Source: Gallionella sp. (GTDB lineage: Bacteria; Pseudomonadota; Gammaproteobacteria; Burkholderiales; Gallionellaceae). From it: a stretch of 64,000 nucleotides of DNA. The notes below the pieces were generated by a model, which saw nothing but the letters and a program-made list of their open reading frames with translations, was not told the origin of the DNA and did no database searches. Position 1 is the first letter of the stretch, and each line of letters starts with the position of its first letter. Positions 50,819 through 59,543 of this stretch are shown in pieces. The position numbers were made by a program, and so were the translations under genes. Location of the stretch: positions 619,198 to 683,197 of the forward strand of contig JAQTUP010000002.1 of the NCBI GenBank assembly GCA_028707275.1. Direction: 5' to 3'.

Positions 50819-52672
50819 ATGAGCTTAACGATACTGCTTAATGATCAAATTGATAAACTGTTTAAAGCTAATACGGAGCTAAATTCTGTAAATAAGAATC
50901 AGTTTGAGATTGCAGTCGTCTCGTTTGCAAATTCAAAGTACCTACACGGAATTGAATTTGATGACCTCGTGGATGGAGTTATGGGCGAAGGGGGGGATGA
51001 AGGCATAGATCACTGCTACATCTTCTGTAACGGCATGTTAGTTGCGGATGAAAGTCATCCCATAAACAAAGAAAGTCACGTAAAAGTTAAATTCTTTCAG
51101 ACAAAGAAAGAGCAAGGCTTTTCGACGGATGGTTTTAGAAAAGTAAAAGAAGGCATTGAAGAAATCTTCAATCTTGATATTGATTTGGATAAGCTCCAAA
51201 AGATTGGTGCAAACAAAGATATATTGGACAAGGCAGATCTAATTCGGCGACTTTTTAGAAAAGCTAGCTTAGAAAGGGCCAAATTTAGTTGTGAGGTGTT
51301 TTATGTGACTGCTGCACCAGAAACAAAACTGTCTGAAAAAATTAAGCATTTGGCGAACGAACTCAAGGAAAACAAACTTCGAATTCCCTTTGAATTTTAT
51401 TTCTGGGGCGCGCAAGAAGTCTTAGATCTGACTGAAGGTGAAGATGAGACCATCGAGGTCCAATTCAACTCCCAGCCACTCGAAATTAAAGAAAGAGGTG
51501 TTCAGACTAATGGGTTTTCCGGCTTTGTGACTGGTAATAACATTGTCCGGTGCCTACAGGACGAAAAGGGGGCATTCAAGGCTCATCTAACTGAGGGCAA
51601 TGTGCGATTTTTCCTTGGTGAAGATATAAAGATAAACAATTCGATAATTGAGACGGCCAAAGATAAAAGCAAGGCAGAGAATTTTTGGGCAATGAACAAT
51701 GGATTAACAATAATTGGAGATTCGATAACTCCATTGGGAAACAACCAATATGCCGTACTGAATCCGCAAATCGTAAATGGGTGCCAAACAATTCACTGTT
51801 TGTATCATGCCTACAAAGAATTAGATGCACTTCCCGACTTACTTAAGATATTTGTGAAGCTTGTCAATACAGATAACTTAGATGTGCAAACGGACATAAT
51901 TAGCGCAACCAACTCTCAAAATCCTGTTAAGTCGGCAAGCTTAAAGGCAAACGACAATATCCAAAGAAATATTGAGAAGCATCTTAAAAAGTCTGAAATC
52001 TATTACGAGAGAAGAGAGAGCTATTACAAGAAACAGGGGTTCACGGGCAATAAAGTTATTGGCCTTTTAAAAATGGCACAAATAATTCATACGGTAGTAA
52101 ACAAAGAATCCATCGTGGCCTTGAATGATACGGCAACTTTGTTTGAGACATCTTCAAAATACGATTCCATATTTAGTGACTTGGCGGATTTTGATATTTA
52201 TACCTTTGCAACCATCCTCTATCAAAAAATATGGTCGTTAAAGAACTCGGATCTCAGGAATAACGAATACCCCGAGGATAAGCGTGATTTGATATCAAAG
52301 GGTGGCCTTGTATTTCTTCATTGCATGAGTAGCTTGATACTTTCGAAAGCAGAATTTAAAACGGATGAGGACAAAAAAACCGAGCTTTGTACCAAAAATA
52401 TTGTTATTTCTGTACCGGCAAGAAAAAATGAGTTCGTGAAGCGAAAGGAGAGCGCGCTTAATCTTATTAAGGATGATCATTACCTAAAAGATCGCTATGA
52501 AGAAGCGAAGGAAATTCTAGAGAAAGCTGCAGCAAAGTATTCATTAGTGGCAGGTAAATCTAAATCGTCATTATTAAAGAATAGAAATTTTGACAGGGAC
52601 TACTTAAGGCCGGAAATTGATGCATTTCTACAAGCACAATTGAAGAAAGCAGCGCTGCAAGAGCCCGCGTAG
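50819..52672 (+). CDS. AIPR-family abortive phage infection protein
   Basis: 617 residues of the AIPR (abortive infection phage resistance) family. The N-terminal part looks like a PD-(D/E)xK/Mrr-type nuclease (GEGGDEGIDHCYIFCN, then VKFFQTKKEQGFS as D and QxK). The family core has FWAMNNGLTIIGDSITPLGN and VLNPQIVNGCQTIHCLYHAY, followed by ISATNSQNPVKSASLKAND. GAAGG site before the ATG. Base composition and codon use are much richer in A/T than any neighbour, and inverted copies of a dispersed repeat lie on both sides, so it is probably acquired. Defence function is inferred from the family. Confidence 0.9.
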   Translation: MSLTILLNDQIDKLFKANTELNSVNKNQFEIAVVSFANSKYLHGIEFDDLVDGVMGEGGDEGIDHCYIFCNGMLVADESHPINKESHVKVKFFQTKKEQGFSTDGFRKVKEGIEEIFNLDIDLDKLQKIGANKDILDKADLIRRLFRKASLERAKFSCEVFYVTAAPETKLSEKIKHLANELKENKLRIPFEFYFWGAQEVLDLTEGEDETIEVQFNSQPLEIKERGVQTNGFSGFVTGNNIVRCLQDEKGAFKAHLTEGNVRFFLGEDIKINNSIIETAKDKSKAENFWAMNNGLTIIGDSITPLGNNQYAVLNPQIVNGCQTIHCLYHAYKELDALPDLLKIFVKLVNTDNLDVQTDIISATNSQNPVKSASLKANDNIQRNIEKHLKKSEIYYERRESYYKKQGFTGNKVIGLLKMAQIIHTVVNKESIVALNDTATLFETSSKYDSIFSDLADFDIYTFATILYQKIWSLKNSDLRNNEYPEDKRDLISKGGLVFLHCMSSLILSKAEFKTDEDKKTELCTKNIVISVPARKNEFVKRKESALNLIKDDHYLKDRYEEAKEILEKAAAKYSLVAGKSKSSLLKNRNFDRDYLRPEIDAFLQAQLKKAALQEPA

Positions 52673-52799
52673 GGCGCACAGAAGCTCGGTGTCCGGTCTC
52701 GCATTAATGCATAATCGGCCGAAATATTCTCAAGATTCCGCGTGGAAATGAAGTCTATCAATTCCGGCAAGCTCCGCGCCATGAGTTCCAACCCCCTGC

Positions 52800-53023
52800 G
52801 CGCCGCCGAGTAGCGCAGGCTGATCAGGGGAGGTCGGCGAGGACTGTTTGAGCGCGTAGCGTGAGTTCCGCAGCCGCCTGAACAGACGAGCAACGCAGGG
52901 AATCCCGTAGGGATGGCGTATCGGGGCGGCGTTTCTTTAGTGACTTTCTTTGGCCGTGCAAAGAAAGCCACCGGCTGCGGGGCCGCTCCCCGCTAGCCTT
53001 TCGGTCTGCCACCGGCAAAGCCT
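52800..53023. repeat. dispersed repeat copy 3, inverted
   Basis: GACTGTTTGAGCGCGTAGCG (about 52840-52859) and GTGACTTTCTTTGGCCGTGC (52940-52959) are the reverse-direction counterparts of copies 1 and 2, more diverged. It closes the AIPR gene on the right and abuts the stop of the radical SAM gene. Nothing else was seen in 52673-53027. Confidence 0.65.
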
Positions 53024-53027
53024 GACC

Positions 53028-54554
53028 CTATGCTTCCTTGGTCAGGTGGCGGGATTGCCGGCTCGCCGGGCTAACCTGCCTGGCTTTTCGGGTGTCATCC
53101 TTAACCGGTTTTGCGGCCTTCAGAAACGCCGGAATTTCCTTGCAACCCGACAAAATAAAGTCGCGCTCCACCGCTGCCTGAGCCTCTGTCTGCGGCACCG
53201 ACAGGCATTCGATCATTCCCCGGCAAACCTGATCAAACAACCGATCCAGCGAAATCTGATGCGTCTTGCGGATGGTGGCATAAAGCCAGTCGGAGAACGC
53301 CAGAAAATGTGCAAACGGACTGTCGCCCAACAACAGGGGTAAGGCCTGCGGGAAGCGACCGGAGTTGGCGACCAGATCCCAGTAGCGTGCAAAGCGCACC
53401 AGGCGCTGCATGGTATCGAAGTCGATGCGATCGGTGGCGAGTATGGTGTAGGGCGCGTAGGGGGTGTAGCGCATGTCATACGTTTCGGTATGGCGGATGA
53501 TGTTGGTGCCGCGCAGGCGTTTTAATACGCCGACCTGAATTTCCTGCTGATTGAGGGCAACCAGGCGGTCGAAGCCTTGCGCAAAGCTGTTCATGTCTTC
53601 GCCGGGCAGGCCGATGATGAGATCGACATGAACATGCGCGTGGCTCTCGATGCGCAGCCAATGCAAGTTTTCTTCTGTTTTCGGTGTGTCCTGCTTGCGC
53701 GAGATGAGCGCCTGAACGTCCGCGTTGAAAGTCTGGATGCCGACCTCGAATTGCAGCGATCCCTCGGGGAAGCGCAAGATCAGCTCTTTCAACTGGTCGG
53801 GCAGGTGATCCGGGATCACCTCGAAATGCACGAATAATTTATCGTCTAATCGCGCCAGAAAGAATTCAAGGATACGCGCACTGGCCTTGATGTTAAGGTT
53901 GAAGGTGCGGTCTACAAACTTGAACTGGCGTGCGCCGCGCTCGTACAGGCGGGCCATCTCGGCCAGGAACAGGTCAAGATCGAAGGCCCAGGCCGTCTTG
54001 TCGAGCGAGGAGAGGCAGAATTCGCATTTGAACGGGCAGCCGCGCGAGGCTTCGACGTACAGGGTGCGGTTGGCGATATCGTTGTCGTCGTACAGCGCAT
54101 AGGGCAGTTTGATTTCGGCAAGCTGAGGCTGGAGGCCGGCGATGATTTTCTGTGCCTGCGGGCGCTTTAGCAGCAGCTCGCGGCAGAGTTTTGGAAAGCT
54201 GATGTCGCCCCAACCTGTAATCACATAATCCGCCAGCCGCACGATTTCCTGCTGCTCGCACTCAAAACTCACTTCCGGCCCGCCCAGCACCACGATAATT
54301 TCCGGGGCGACGCACTTGAGTAGCGCCACCACCCGGGTAATCTCGACCACATTCCAGATGTAGACGCCGAAGCCGACAATTTTTGGTTTCGCTGCCAGTA
54401 TGGACTCGATAATTTCTTCCGGCCTGTTCTGCAGGATGAACTCCATGATTTGCGTGTCCTGCTCGTGTTCGCCCATATTGGCGGCGAGGTAACGCAAACC
54501 AAGCGAAGCGTGGTGATAGCGTGCGTTGAGGGTGGCGAGAACGATGGTGGACAT
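53028..54554 (-). CDS. B12-binding-domain radical SAM protein
   Basis: 508 residues: an N-terminal cobalamin-binding-type Rossmann domain (ATLNARYHHASLGLRYLAAN, KIVGFGVYIWN, VVLGGPEVSFE), a radical SAM core with GCPFKCEFC (CxxxCxxC, about residue 185), and a C-terminal DUF4080-like region (RLVRFARYWDLVANSGRFPQ). Members are cobalamin-dependent methylases or related, with unknown substrates; the link to the B12 operon is only cofactor need. Its last 20 or so residues (ARQVSPASRQSRHLTKEA) look non-conserved and border a repeat. Confidence 0.9.
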   Translation of the reverse strand: MSTIVLATLNARYHHASLGLRYLAANMGEHEQDTQIMEFILQNRPEEIIESILAAKPKIVGFGVYIWNVVEITRVVALLKCVAPEIIVVLGGPEVSFECEQQEIVRLADYVITGWGDISFPKLCRELLLKRPQAQKIIAGLQPQLAEIKLPYALYDDNDIANRTLYVEASRGCPFKCEFCLSSLDKTAWAFDLDLFLAEMARLYERGARQFKFVDRTFNLNIKASARILEFFLARLDDKLFVHFEVIPDHLPDQLKELILRFPEGSLQFEVGIQTFNADVQALISRKQDTPKTEENLHWLRIESHAHVHVDLIIGLPGEDMNSFAQGFDRLVALNQQEIQVGVLKRLRGTNIIRHTETYDMRYTPYAPYTILATDRIDFDTMQRLVRFARYWDLVANSGRFPQALPLLLGDSPFAHFLAFSDWLYATIRKTHQISLDRLFDQVCRGMIECLSVPQTEAQAAVERDFILSGCKEIPAFLKAAKPVKDDTRKARQVSPASRQSRHLTKEA

Positions 54555-54604
54555 ACGCGGGAAGTGAGCTGAAGAGCCGCTATTTTACGCTACTTCCACG
54601 GCAA

Positions 54605-54837
54605 ATCAGGGGCGGCGTTTCTTTGGTGACTTTGGCCACGCAAAGAAAGTCACCGGCGGCGGAGCCGCTCCCCGCCAGGCTTTCGCGACAACGTTCACCG
54701 CGAAGCGCCGTCCGGCAACGGGCATAGGGGTGTCAGCCTCCCCTCCCCTCGCCTCAATCCTCTCACGCAAGCGTGAGAGGATGCGAATGAGAAAAGCAAT
54801 GATCAATCCTTGAAACGCTGCGCGTGTTTCACGTTAA
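54605..54837. repeat. dispersed repeat copy 4 plus perfect palindrome and TTTCACGTTAA end
   Basis: GTGACTTTGGCCACGCAAAGAAAGTCAC-like hairpin (about 54625-54652; arms GTGACTTT and AAAGTCAC) resembles copy 3. Then a perfect 12-base stem ATCCTCTCACGC/GCGTGAGAGGAT (54757-54782) with loop AA, and TTTCACGTTAA at 54827-54837. The 376-base gap 54555-54931 contains no gene. Confidence 0.65.
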
Positions 54838-54931
54838 AAGGGGATGTTCACGCGAAGACACAGAGATATAATCCGCCAGGCAACTGCGACAGAGCCTTAA
54901 TTAAAGGGTCATTCGACACAAGGAAAATGCA

Positions 54932-56275
54932 ATGAGCCGCACAGTCTTCTGGATTGCTTTTTTGTCCTCACTTTGTATGAGTGTGCTGCTGAGCCGGTCG
55001 ATGCCGCACGATACTGTCTCTGTATTCATCGTTGCATTGGCATGGACAGGCACCACGGCGCTTGCCTGGAACCGATGGGTTGCGCCTGATGTGAGCTGGC
55101 TGGGGCGCATGGCTGCCGGATTCGGCGCTGCTGTGTTGAGCGTTTACGTCTGGCAAACCCGAACCGATATATTCACCATCGACAGCCCATGCGACAACCG
55201 TGTCGGCACGTTCTGGCCGCTGATTTTTGTATGGCTTGCGTGCGGCGCACTGGCAGGCTACGCCTTGTTCGGCAAACGGCCTGAAATCGGGGAGATTACA
55301 CGCCCGGGTCTGCGTCCTGCCATCTGGTGGCTGTTGTTTATCGGCTGGACAGCGGGATATGCCTATGTGTTTGTGAACAACATCACGATGGATATCTTCC
55401 TTGAATCAATGCGCATGGCGGGTATATTGGGCGGCAGCATTGCGCTGTTTTTCGGCGGAATATTTGGTCTTGCGATGCTGTTCTCCCTCCCTTCGCGGCG
55501 TCGGCAAAAACAGGCGGCCGCTGATTTTGAGCGTATCAGCGACGCCGAGAGGCAGGAGATACTCGATTTAATCGACCATCATTCCAGACAAGGCGAATAT
55601 ATCCTGTTGTACCGGCCCGTCAAGACAGGCGACACGATCGCGCGCGTTGGCGGCGATCCTGTGGCATTGCCGGGGGAGACCTGGCCTGCCAATGATAACG
55701 GCAGTCCTGCCGTTTTCATGATGCAGCTTCCGCTGACCGCCCCGCGCCTGCCTCCCCCCTGGCAAAATCGCATCGTGGTGGTATTTTTGTTCGAACACAG
55801 CCTGCTGGTACGAAGCTATTTCAGCCCGGATTTGATCACCTTGCACAACCCGGCGGGCGAGCGTGTCGTTGCCAGGCAAGCGTTGCAGGAGCTGGCCATT
55901 CCCTATCTGCCGGTTTCGGAAAACGATGAGGAGGATGAATCGGGCGGCTGGGATACGGCCCAACTTCTGTCACAGATACCTGAACTGCACGCCAGGCTCG
56001 GACAAATATCGAAATATCCGGCCTATGTACTGAACATGATTATCGAAGGAGATGCACAACTTTCTGTCGAAGACGCCATTCTGGCAGGAGGCGATCCTAT
56101 GCTCATTCAGGGGGCGCATGATCCGCTGTGCCCGGTCTGCCAAGAGCCGATGCGCTTCCTGTTTCAGTTCGGCGATGTGACAGAGGACTTCAAATTAGGC
56201 GATTGCGGCGTCGGATATATTTATGGCTGCGACAACCATCCAACGCTGTGCGAAGGATTTGTCGATTGTTCATGA
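54932..56275 (+). CDS. membrane protein with C-terminal DUF1963 domain
   Basis: 447 residues: about six N-terminal membrane helices (to residue about 190), then a cytosolic DUF1963/YwqG-like domain with VGGDPVALPGETWP, a second GGDPMLIQGAHDPLCPVCQE and a C-terminal DCGVGYIYGCDNHPT. Fusion of DUF1963 to a membrane part is unusual; DUF1963 proteins themselves have unknown function. AAGGA before the ATG. Single gene. Confidence 0.8.
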   Translation: MSRTVFWIAFLSSLCMSVLLSRSMPHDTVSVFIVALAWTGTTALAWNRWVAPDVSWLGRMAAGFGAAVLSVYVWQTRTDIFTIDSPCDNRVGTFWPLIFVWLACGALAGYALFGKRPEIGEITRPGLRPAIWWLLFIGWTAGYAYVFVNNITMDIFLESMRMAGILGGSIALFFGGIFGLAMLFSLPSRRRQKQAAADFERISDAERQEILDLIDHHSRQGEYILLYRPVKTGDTIARVGGDPVALPGETWPANDNGSPAVFMMQLPLTAPRLPPPWQNRIVVVFLFEHSLLVRSYFSPDLITLHNPAGERVVARQALQELAIPYLPVSENDEEDESGGWDTAQLLSQIPELHARLGQISKYPAYVLNMIIEGDAQLSVEDAILAGGDPMLIQGAHDPLCPVCQEPMRFLFQFGDVTEDFKLGDCGVGYIYGCDNHPTLCEGFVDCS

Positions 56276-56375
56276 GGACGGATGCACCCGGTTCGGGCAA
56301 AAGTGCAGGCGCTGTTCATCCGCTGGCATGGACAACGCCTCACTAGCCATCTGTCGGAGAGGCCGCTTATCGCAG

Positions 56376-56405
56376 TTGACATTGCCGGACACTCACCCTG
56401 ATAAT
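56376..56405 (+). promoter_or_regulatory. strong sigma-70-like promoter before the leader peptide
   Basis: TTGACA (56376-56381) and GATAAT (56400-56405), or TGATAA one base earlier, with 17-18 bases between. Transcript start is expected at about 56412, the A of the peptide ATG. Confidence 0.75.
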
Positions 56406-56411
56406 CTGCGC

Positions 56412-56513
56412 ATGAACGCAAAACCCGCATTCCATCTGGTCCGAGTCCGCCCCTGTGCGCATCTGCGCGCGGTGTGGCATGTCTCGTTCGTGGCCCGGGG
56501 AGTCAGCGTTTAA
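56412..56513 (+). CDS. possible leaderless 33-residue leader peptide upstream of the EamA gene
   Basis: A 33-codon ORF (MNAKPAFHLVRVRPCAHLRA and on to ARGVSV) starts at the predicted transcription start, without a ribosome-binding site. It is rich in Arg, Val, His and Ala and ends 25 bases before a strong intrinsic terminator. The layout promoter, tiny ORF, terminator, transporter gene fits attenuation, but I do not recognise the peptide. Alternatively the transcript is a small RNA with a chance ORF. Confidence 0.45.
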   Translation: MNAKPAFHLVRVRPCAHLRAVWHVSFVARGVSV

Positions 56514-56538
56514 GTTGTAATCGCTTTTGTTTTTTCCT

Positions 56539-56569
56539 CAAGGCCACGGATTTCCCCCGTGGCCTTTTT
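56539..56569 (+). terminator. intrinsic terminator / attenuator before eamA
   Basis: AAGGCCACGG pairs with CCGTGGCCTT around ATTTCCC, followed by TTTTT. It sits 49 bases upstream of the transporter ATG and so would stop transcripts from the 56376 promoter unless suppressed. Confidence 0.85.
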
Positions 56570-56617
56570 TGTCGTGTGCCGCAAGGCTCGACGACGGCAG
56601 TTTGACAGGAGAGCAAT

Positions 56618-57499
56618 ATGTACTTACCCGCCGCCTTCATTTCGGTGATTCTGATCTGGTCTACCACGCCACTGGCCATTAAGTGGAGTGCGCTGGGGGC
56701 AGGCTTCAGCTTTGCGGTATTTTCGCGCATGGCGATAGGCATCGTGCTGTGTGCGGCGGTTCTGATGCTGTTTCGCATCGGTTTTCCGCTGCACCGCCGC
56801 GCGCGTATGGCCTATCTGGCCGGGGGCCTGAGCATGTTCTGCGCCATGTCGCTCTCCTACTGGTCGGCGCAATTTGTCAGTTCGGGCATGATCTCGCTGC
56901 TGTTCGGTCTGTCTCCTCTGGTGACCAGCATGGGGGCGATGGTGTGGCTCAAGGAAGAAAGGCTCACGCCTGGCAAGCTGGCGGGTATGCTGTTCGGCCT
57001 GCTCGGCCTGGCACTGGTATTTCGCGGCAGTTTCAGCCTGGGCGCGAGCGCCTCTGTCGGCCTGCTGGCATTGTTCGCGGCGGTGGTGTCTCAGTCGCTG
57101 GGACTGGTCTGGTTAAAGTGCATCAATGATGACAGTCCGCCGCTGGCCATGACACTGGGCACGCTGATCGTCGCCCTGCCGCTGTTTTTCGCCGCCTGGT
57201 GGATGGCCGACGGACACCTGCCCGATGAAATGCCCGCGCGTGCCGTGGCGGCCACGGTGTATCTTGGCGTATTCGGTTCGGTGCTGGGGTTCGCCTTGTA
57301 CTACTATCTCATCAAACACATGGAGGCGGGACGGATCGCGCTCATCACGCTGGTCACACCGGTGCTGGCCTTGCTGCTGGGGCACAGCCTGAACAATGAA
57401 ATCGTGCTGCCGCAGGTCTGGATGGGGGCGGCGAGTATTTTGTTCGGTCTGTGTTTGCACCACTGGAGCGCCAGATGGGCTGGTATTTTCTCCCGATAA
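56618..57499 (+). CDS. EamA/DMT-family transporter
   Basis: A 293-residue inner-membrane exporter with ten helices in two EamA halves; ILIWSTTPLAIKWSALG begins the first half and LLALFAAVVSQSLGLVWLKC the second. AGGAG 6 bases before the ATG. DMT exporters carry amino acids, nucleobases or other metabolites; substrate unknown. Probably controlled by the leader region described above. Confidence 0.9.
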   Translation: MYLPAAFISVILIWSTTPLAIKWSALGAGFSFAVFSRMAIGIVLCAAVLMLFRIGFPLHRRARMAYLAGGLSMFCAMSLSYWSAQFVSSGMISLLFGLSPLVTSMGAMVWLKEERLTPGKLAGMLFGLLGLALVFRGSFSLGASASVGLLALFAAVVSQSLGLVWLKCINDDSPPLAMTLGTLIVALPLFFAAWWMADGHLPDEMPARAVAATVYLGVFGSVLGFALYYYLIKHMEAGRIALITLVTPVLALLLGHSLNNEIVLPQVWMGAASILFGLCLHHWSARWAGIFSR

Positions 57500-57553
57500 C
57501 TGGCAGCATTCCAGATGGACGAGCGGTAACACATTTTACAGAGGGTATCGGTC

Positions 57554-58012
57554 ATGGAACAGTCATCCAGCTTCTCGTTTTCCCGCGCCCGGGGCGTCGC
57601 GCTCTCTGCCGCCTTGCTGCTGATGGCAGCCTTCGCCTATCACAAGCTTCTGCAAAGTTCGGTGGAAGCACATCATGAACAGATCAGGCAAGCCGTGCGC
57701 GAGCATTGCCGCTACATGACAGGCAAACAAATCCATCAGCTATCACAGGATGATTATTCGGATAAATTTCAGGCCTGCGACAATTTCACCGTCAAGTCGA
57801 CCCAGGTCGCCGGCGGCTTGTATGATCCGGTGATCGTGAAAATTACGCTGGAGCGCAGCGCCGACTTTCCGCTGGACGAGGATGTCTTCATTTTCAAGTC
57901 AGCGGCGATGAATTTTCACTTCCTCTCCGGCCTGTCTGCACTGATGAGCGGACGGTGGGAATTGAATTATTACAACACTTATTCGGTTTTGACCTTCAAT
58001 GGCAGCCTCTGA
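57554..58012 (+). CDS. membrane-anchored protein of unknown function
   Basis: 152 residues: one helix near the N-terminus (GVALSAALLLMAAFAYH) as signal anchor, then a soluble domain probably outside the membrane with RYMTGKQIHQLSQDDYSDKF and a beta-rich end. An upstream GAGGG supports the ATG. It overlaps a possible early pepD start by 14 bases. I know no family for it. Confidence 0.65.
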   Translation: MEQSSSFSFSRARGVALSAALLLMAAFAYHKLLQSSVEAHHEQIRQAVREHCRYMTGKQIHQLSQDDYSDKFQACDNFTVKSTQVAGGLYDPVIVKITLERSADFPLDEDVFIFKSAAMNFHFLSGLSALMSGRWELNYYNTYSVLTFNGSL

Positions 58013-58022
58013 ACTTATATCC

Positions 58023-59480
58023 ATGAACAATCATCTGAAAAACCTGCAACCGCAATCTGTCTGGAGTCACTTCGCCACGCTGTGCGCCATCCCGCGCGCA
58101 TCCATGCATGAAGCGGCGCTGATAGAACATCTGATAAGCTGGGCAAAAACGCGCTCTGTTAGCTCCGTCGTCGATAGTGCCGGCAACCTGATTCTGCAAA
58201 AACCCGCCAGCGCAGGTTGCGAAGGACTGCCCGGCGTGATCTTGCAGGCGCACCTCGACATGGTATGTCAGGCAAACACCGGCACACCGCACGACTTTAT
58301 GAAAGATCCGGTCCAGGTCAAGATTTGCGACGGCTGGGTCGTGGCAGAGGACACCACGCTGGGGGCGGACAACGGCATAGGCGTAGCCCTGGCACTGGCA
58401 GCACTCGAAGACGAGTCTCTTGTTCACCCGGCGCTGGAAGTGCTGCTCACCATCAATGAGGAATCCGGCATGGATGGCGCGCGAGGGCTGGCGCCCTGCG
58501 CCTTGCAGGGCAAGATGCTGATCAATCTGGACACCGAGGAATGGGGGCATTTTTATCTCGGCTGTGCAGGCGGCGTGGACGTGGAAGTGCGATACGATTG
58601 CGAACAGACCGCGCTGCCGCCTGACTATGCGCTGCTGCGGTTCGACGTGGCGGGTTTGCGAGGCGGGCATTCCGGCATCGACATTCACCTGGGGCGCGGC
58701 AATGCCATCAAGTTGCTGGCCGAAGCGCTGCGCGATCTGTCCGCGCACACCGATGTGCGTCTGATCGAATTAAAAGGCGGCACGGCGCGCAATGCGATAC
58801 CGCGCGAGGCGTTTGCCATGTGCGCGCTGCCCGCTGCTATAGCGTCGAATATCGACGAGTGGGTGCAGCACCGGCATCAGGCATGGCAGCAACGCTTCCT
58901 GGAAGTGGATGCCCGCGTGTCGTTCAGCTGCCAGCATTTCGACACACTGCCGGACACCGCCATTGCGGAATGCGACCGGCTGCTGGCCTTTATCGACACG
59001 GCCGCAAATGGTGTCTCGCGCGTGAGCGATGCTTTTCCCGGCGTGACCGATACCTCAGGCAATCTCGGTGTGGCCGCGCTGGAGGGAGGCGAATTCCGCG
59101 CGACCTTCAAGGTGCGCGCACTGCAAGATTCGAGGGCGGATGCGTTGGCCGACAAGATGGTCGCCCACGCTGCCAGCTACGGTTTGCAGGCGTGGAAAGA
59201 GGGCGCCTATCCCGGCTGGACGCCCAATCCATCCTCGAACCTGCTCGCGCTTTGCCAACAGGTGTACACCGAAGAATTTGGCCAGCCCGCCTCCTTACAG
59301 GTGATCCACGCAGGTCTGGAATGCGGCCTGCTTGCCGCGAGCCACCCGCAGCTGGACATGATTTCCTTCGGCCCTGACATACGCGGCGCACACGCGCCCG
59401 GAGAGCGTGTAAAAATTGAATCTGTCGCGCACTGCTGGACATTACTCCGTGCAGTGCTGCAAGCCCTCGCGAAGTCGTAA
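58023..59480 (+). CDS. pepD: aminoacyl-histidine dipeptidase PepD
   Basis: A cytosolic M20 zinc peptidase that cleaves dipeptides such as Xaa-His. From the ATG at 58023 the product is 485 residues, equal to the E. coli enzyme: LQAHLDMVCQ (His, Asp), DNGIGVALALAAL, INEESGMDGARGL (Glu pair), and HAGLECGLLAASHPQLD. A start at 57999 is possible but would overlap the upstream gene. Neither start has a clear ribosome-binding site. Confidence 0.94.
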   Translation: MNNHLKNLQPQSVWSHFATLCAIPRASMHEAALIEHLISWAKTRSVSSVVDSAGNLILQKPASAGCEGLPGVILQAHLDMVCQANTGTPHDFMKDPVQVKICDGWVVAEDTTLGADNGIGVALALAALEDESLVHPALEVLLTINEESGMDGARGLAPCALQGKMLINLDTEEWGHFYLGCAGGVDVEVRYDCEQTALPPDYALLRFDVAGLRGGHSGIDIHLGRGNAIKLLAEALRDLSAHTDVRLIELKGGTARNAIPREAFAMCALPAAIASNIDEWVQHRHQAWQQRFLEVDARVSFSCQHFDTLPDTAIAECDRLLAFIDTAANGVSRVSDAFPGVTDTSGNLGVAALEGGEFRATFKVRALQDSRADALADKMVAHAASYGLQAWKEGAYPGWTPNPSSNLLALCQQVYTEEFGQPASLQVIHAGLECGLLAASHPQLDMISFGPDIRGAHAPGERVKIESVAHCWTLLRAVLQALAKS

Positions 59481-59543
59481 GCCCGAAGCGGAAACTTTTC
59501 CTCCGGCGGTCATGACGAGCGGCCCCGGCAGCCGCCCCGCTCG

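Noticed and set aside
50819-52672. prophage or insertion sequence around the AIPR gene
   Set aside because: No integrase, transposase or phage structural gene; only repeat copies on both sides.
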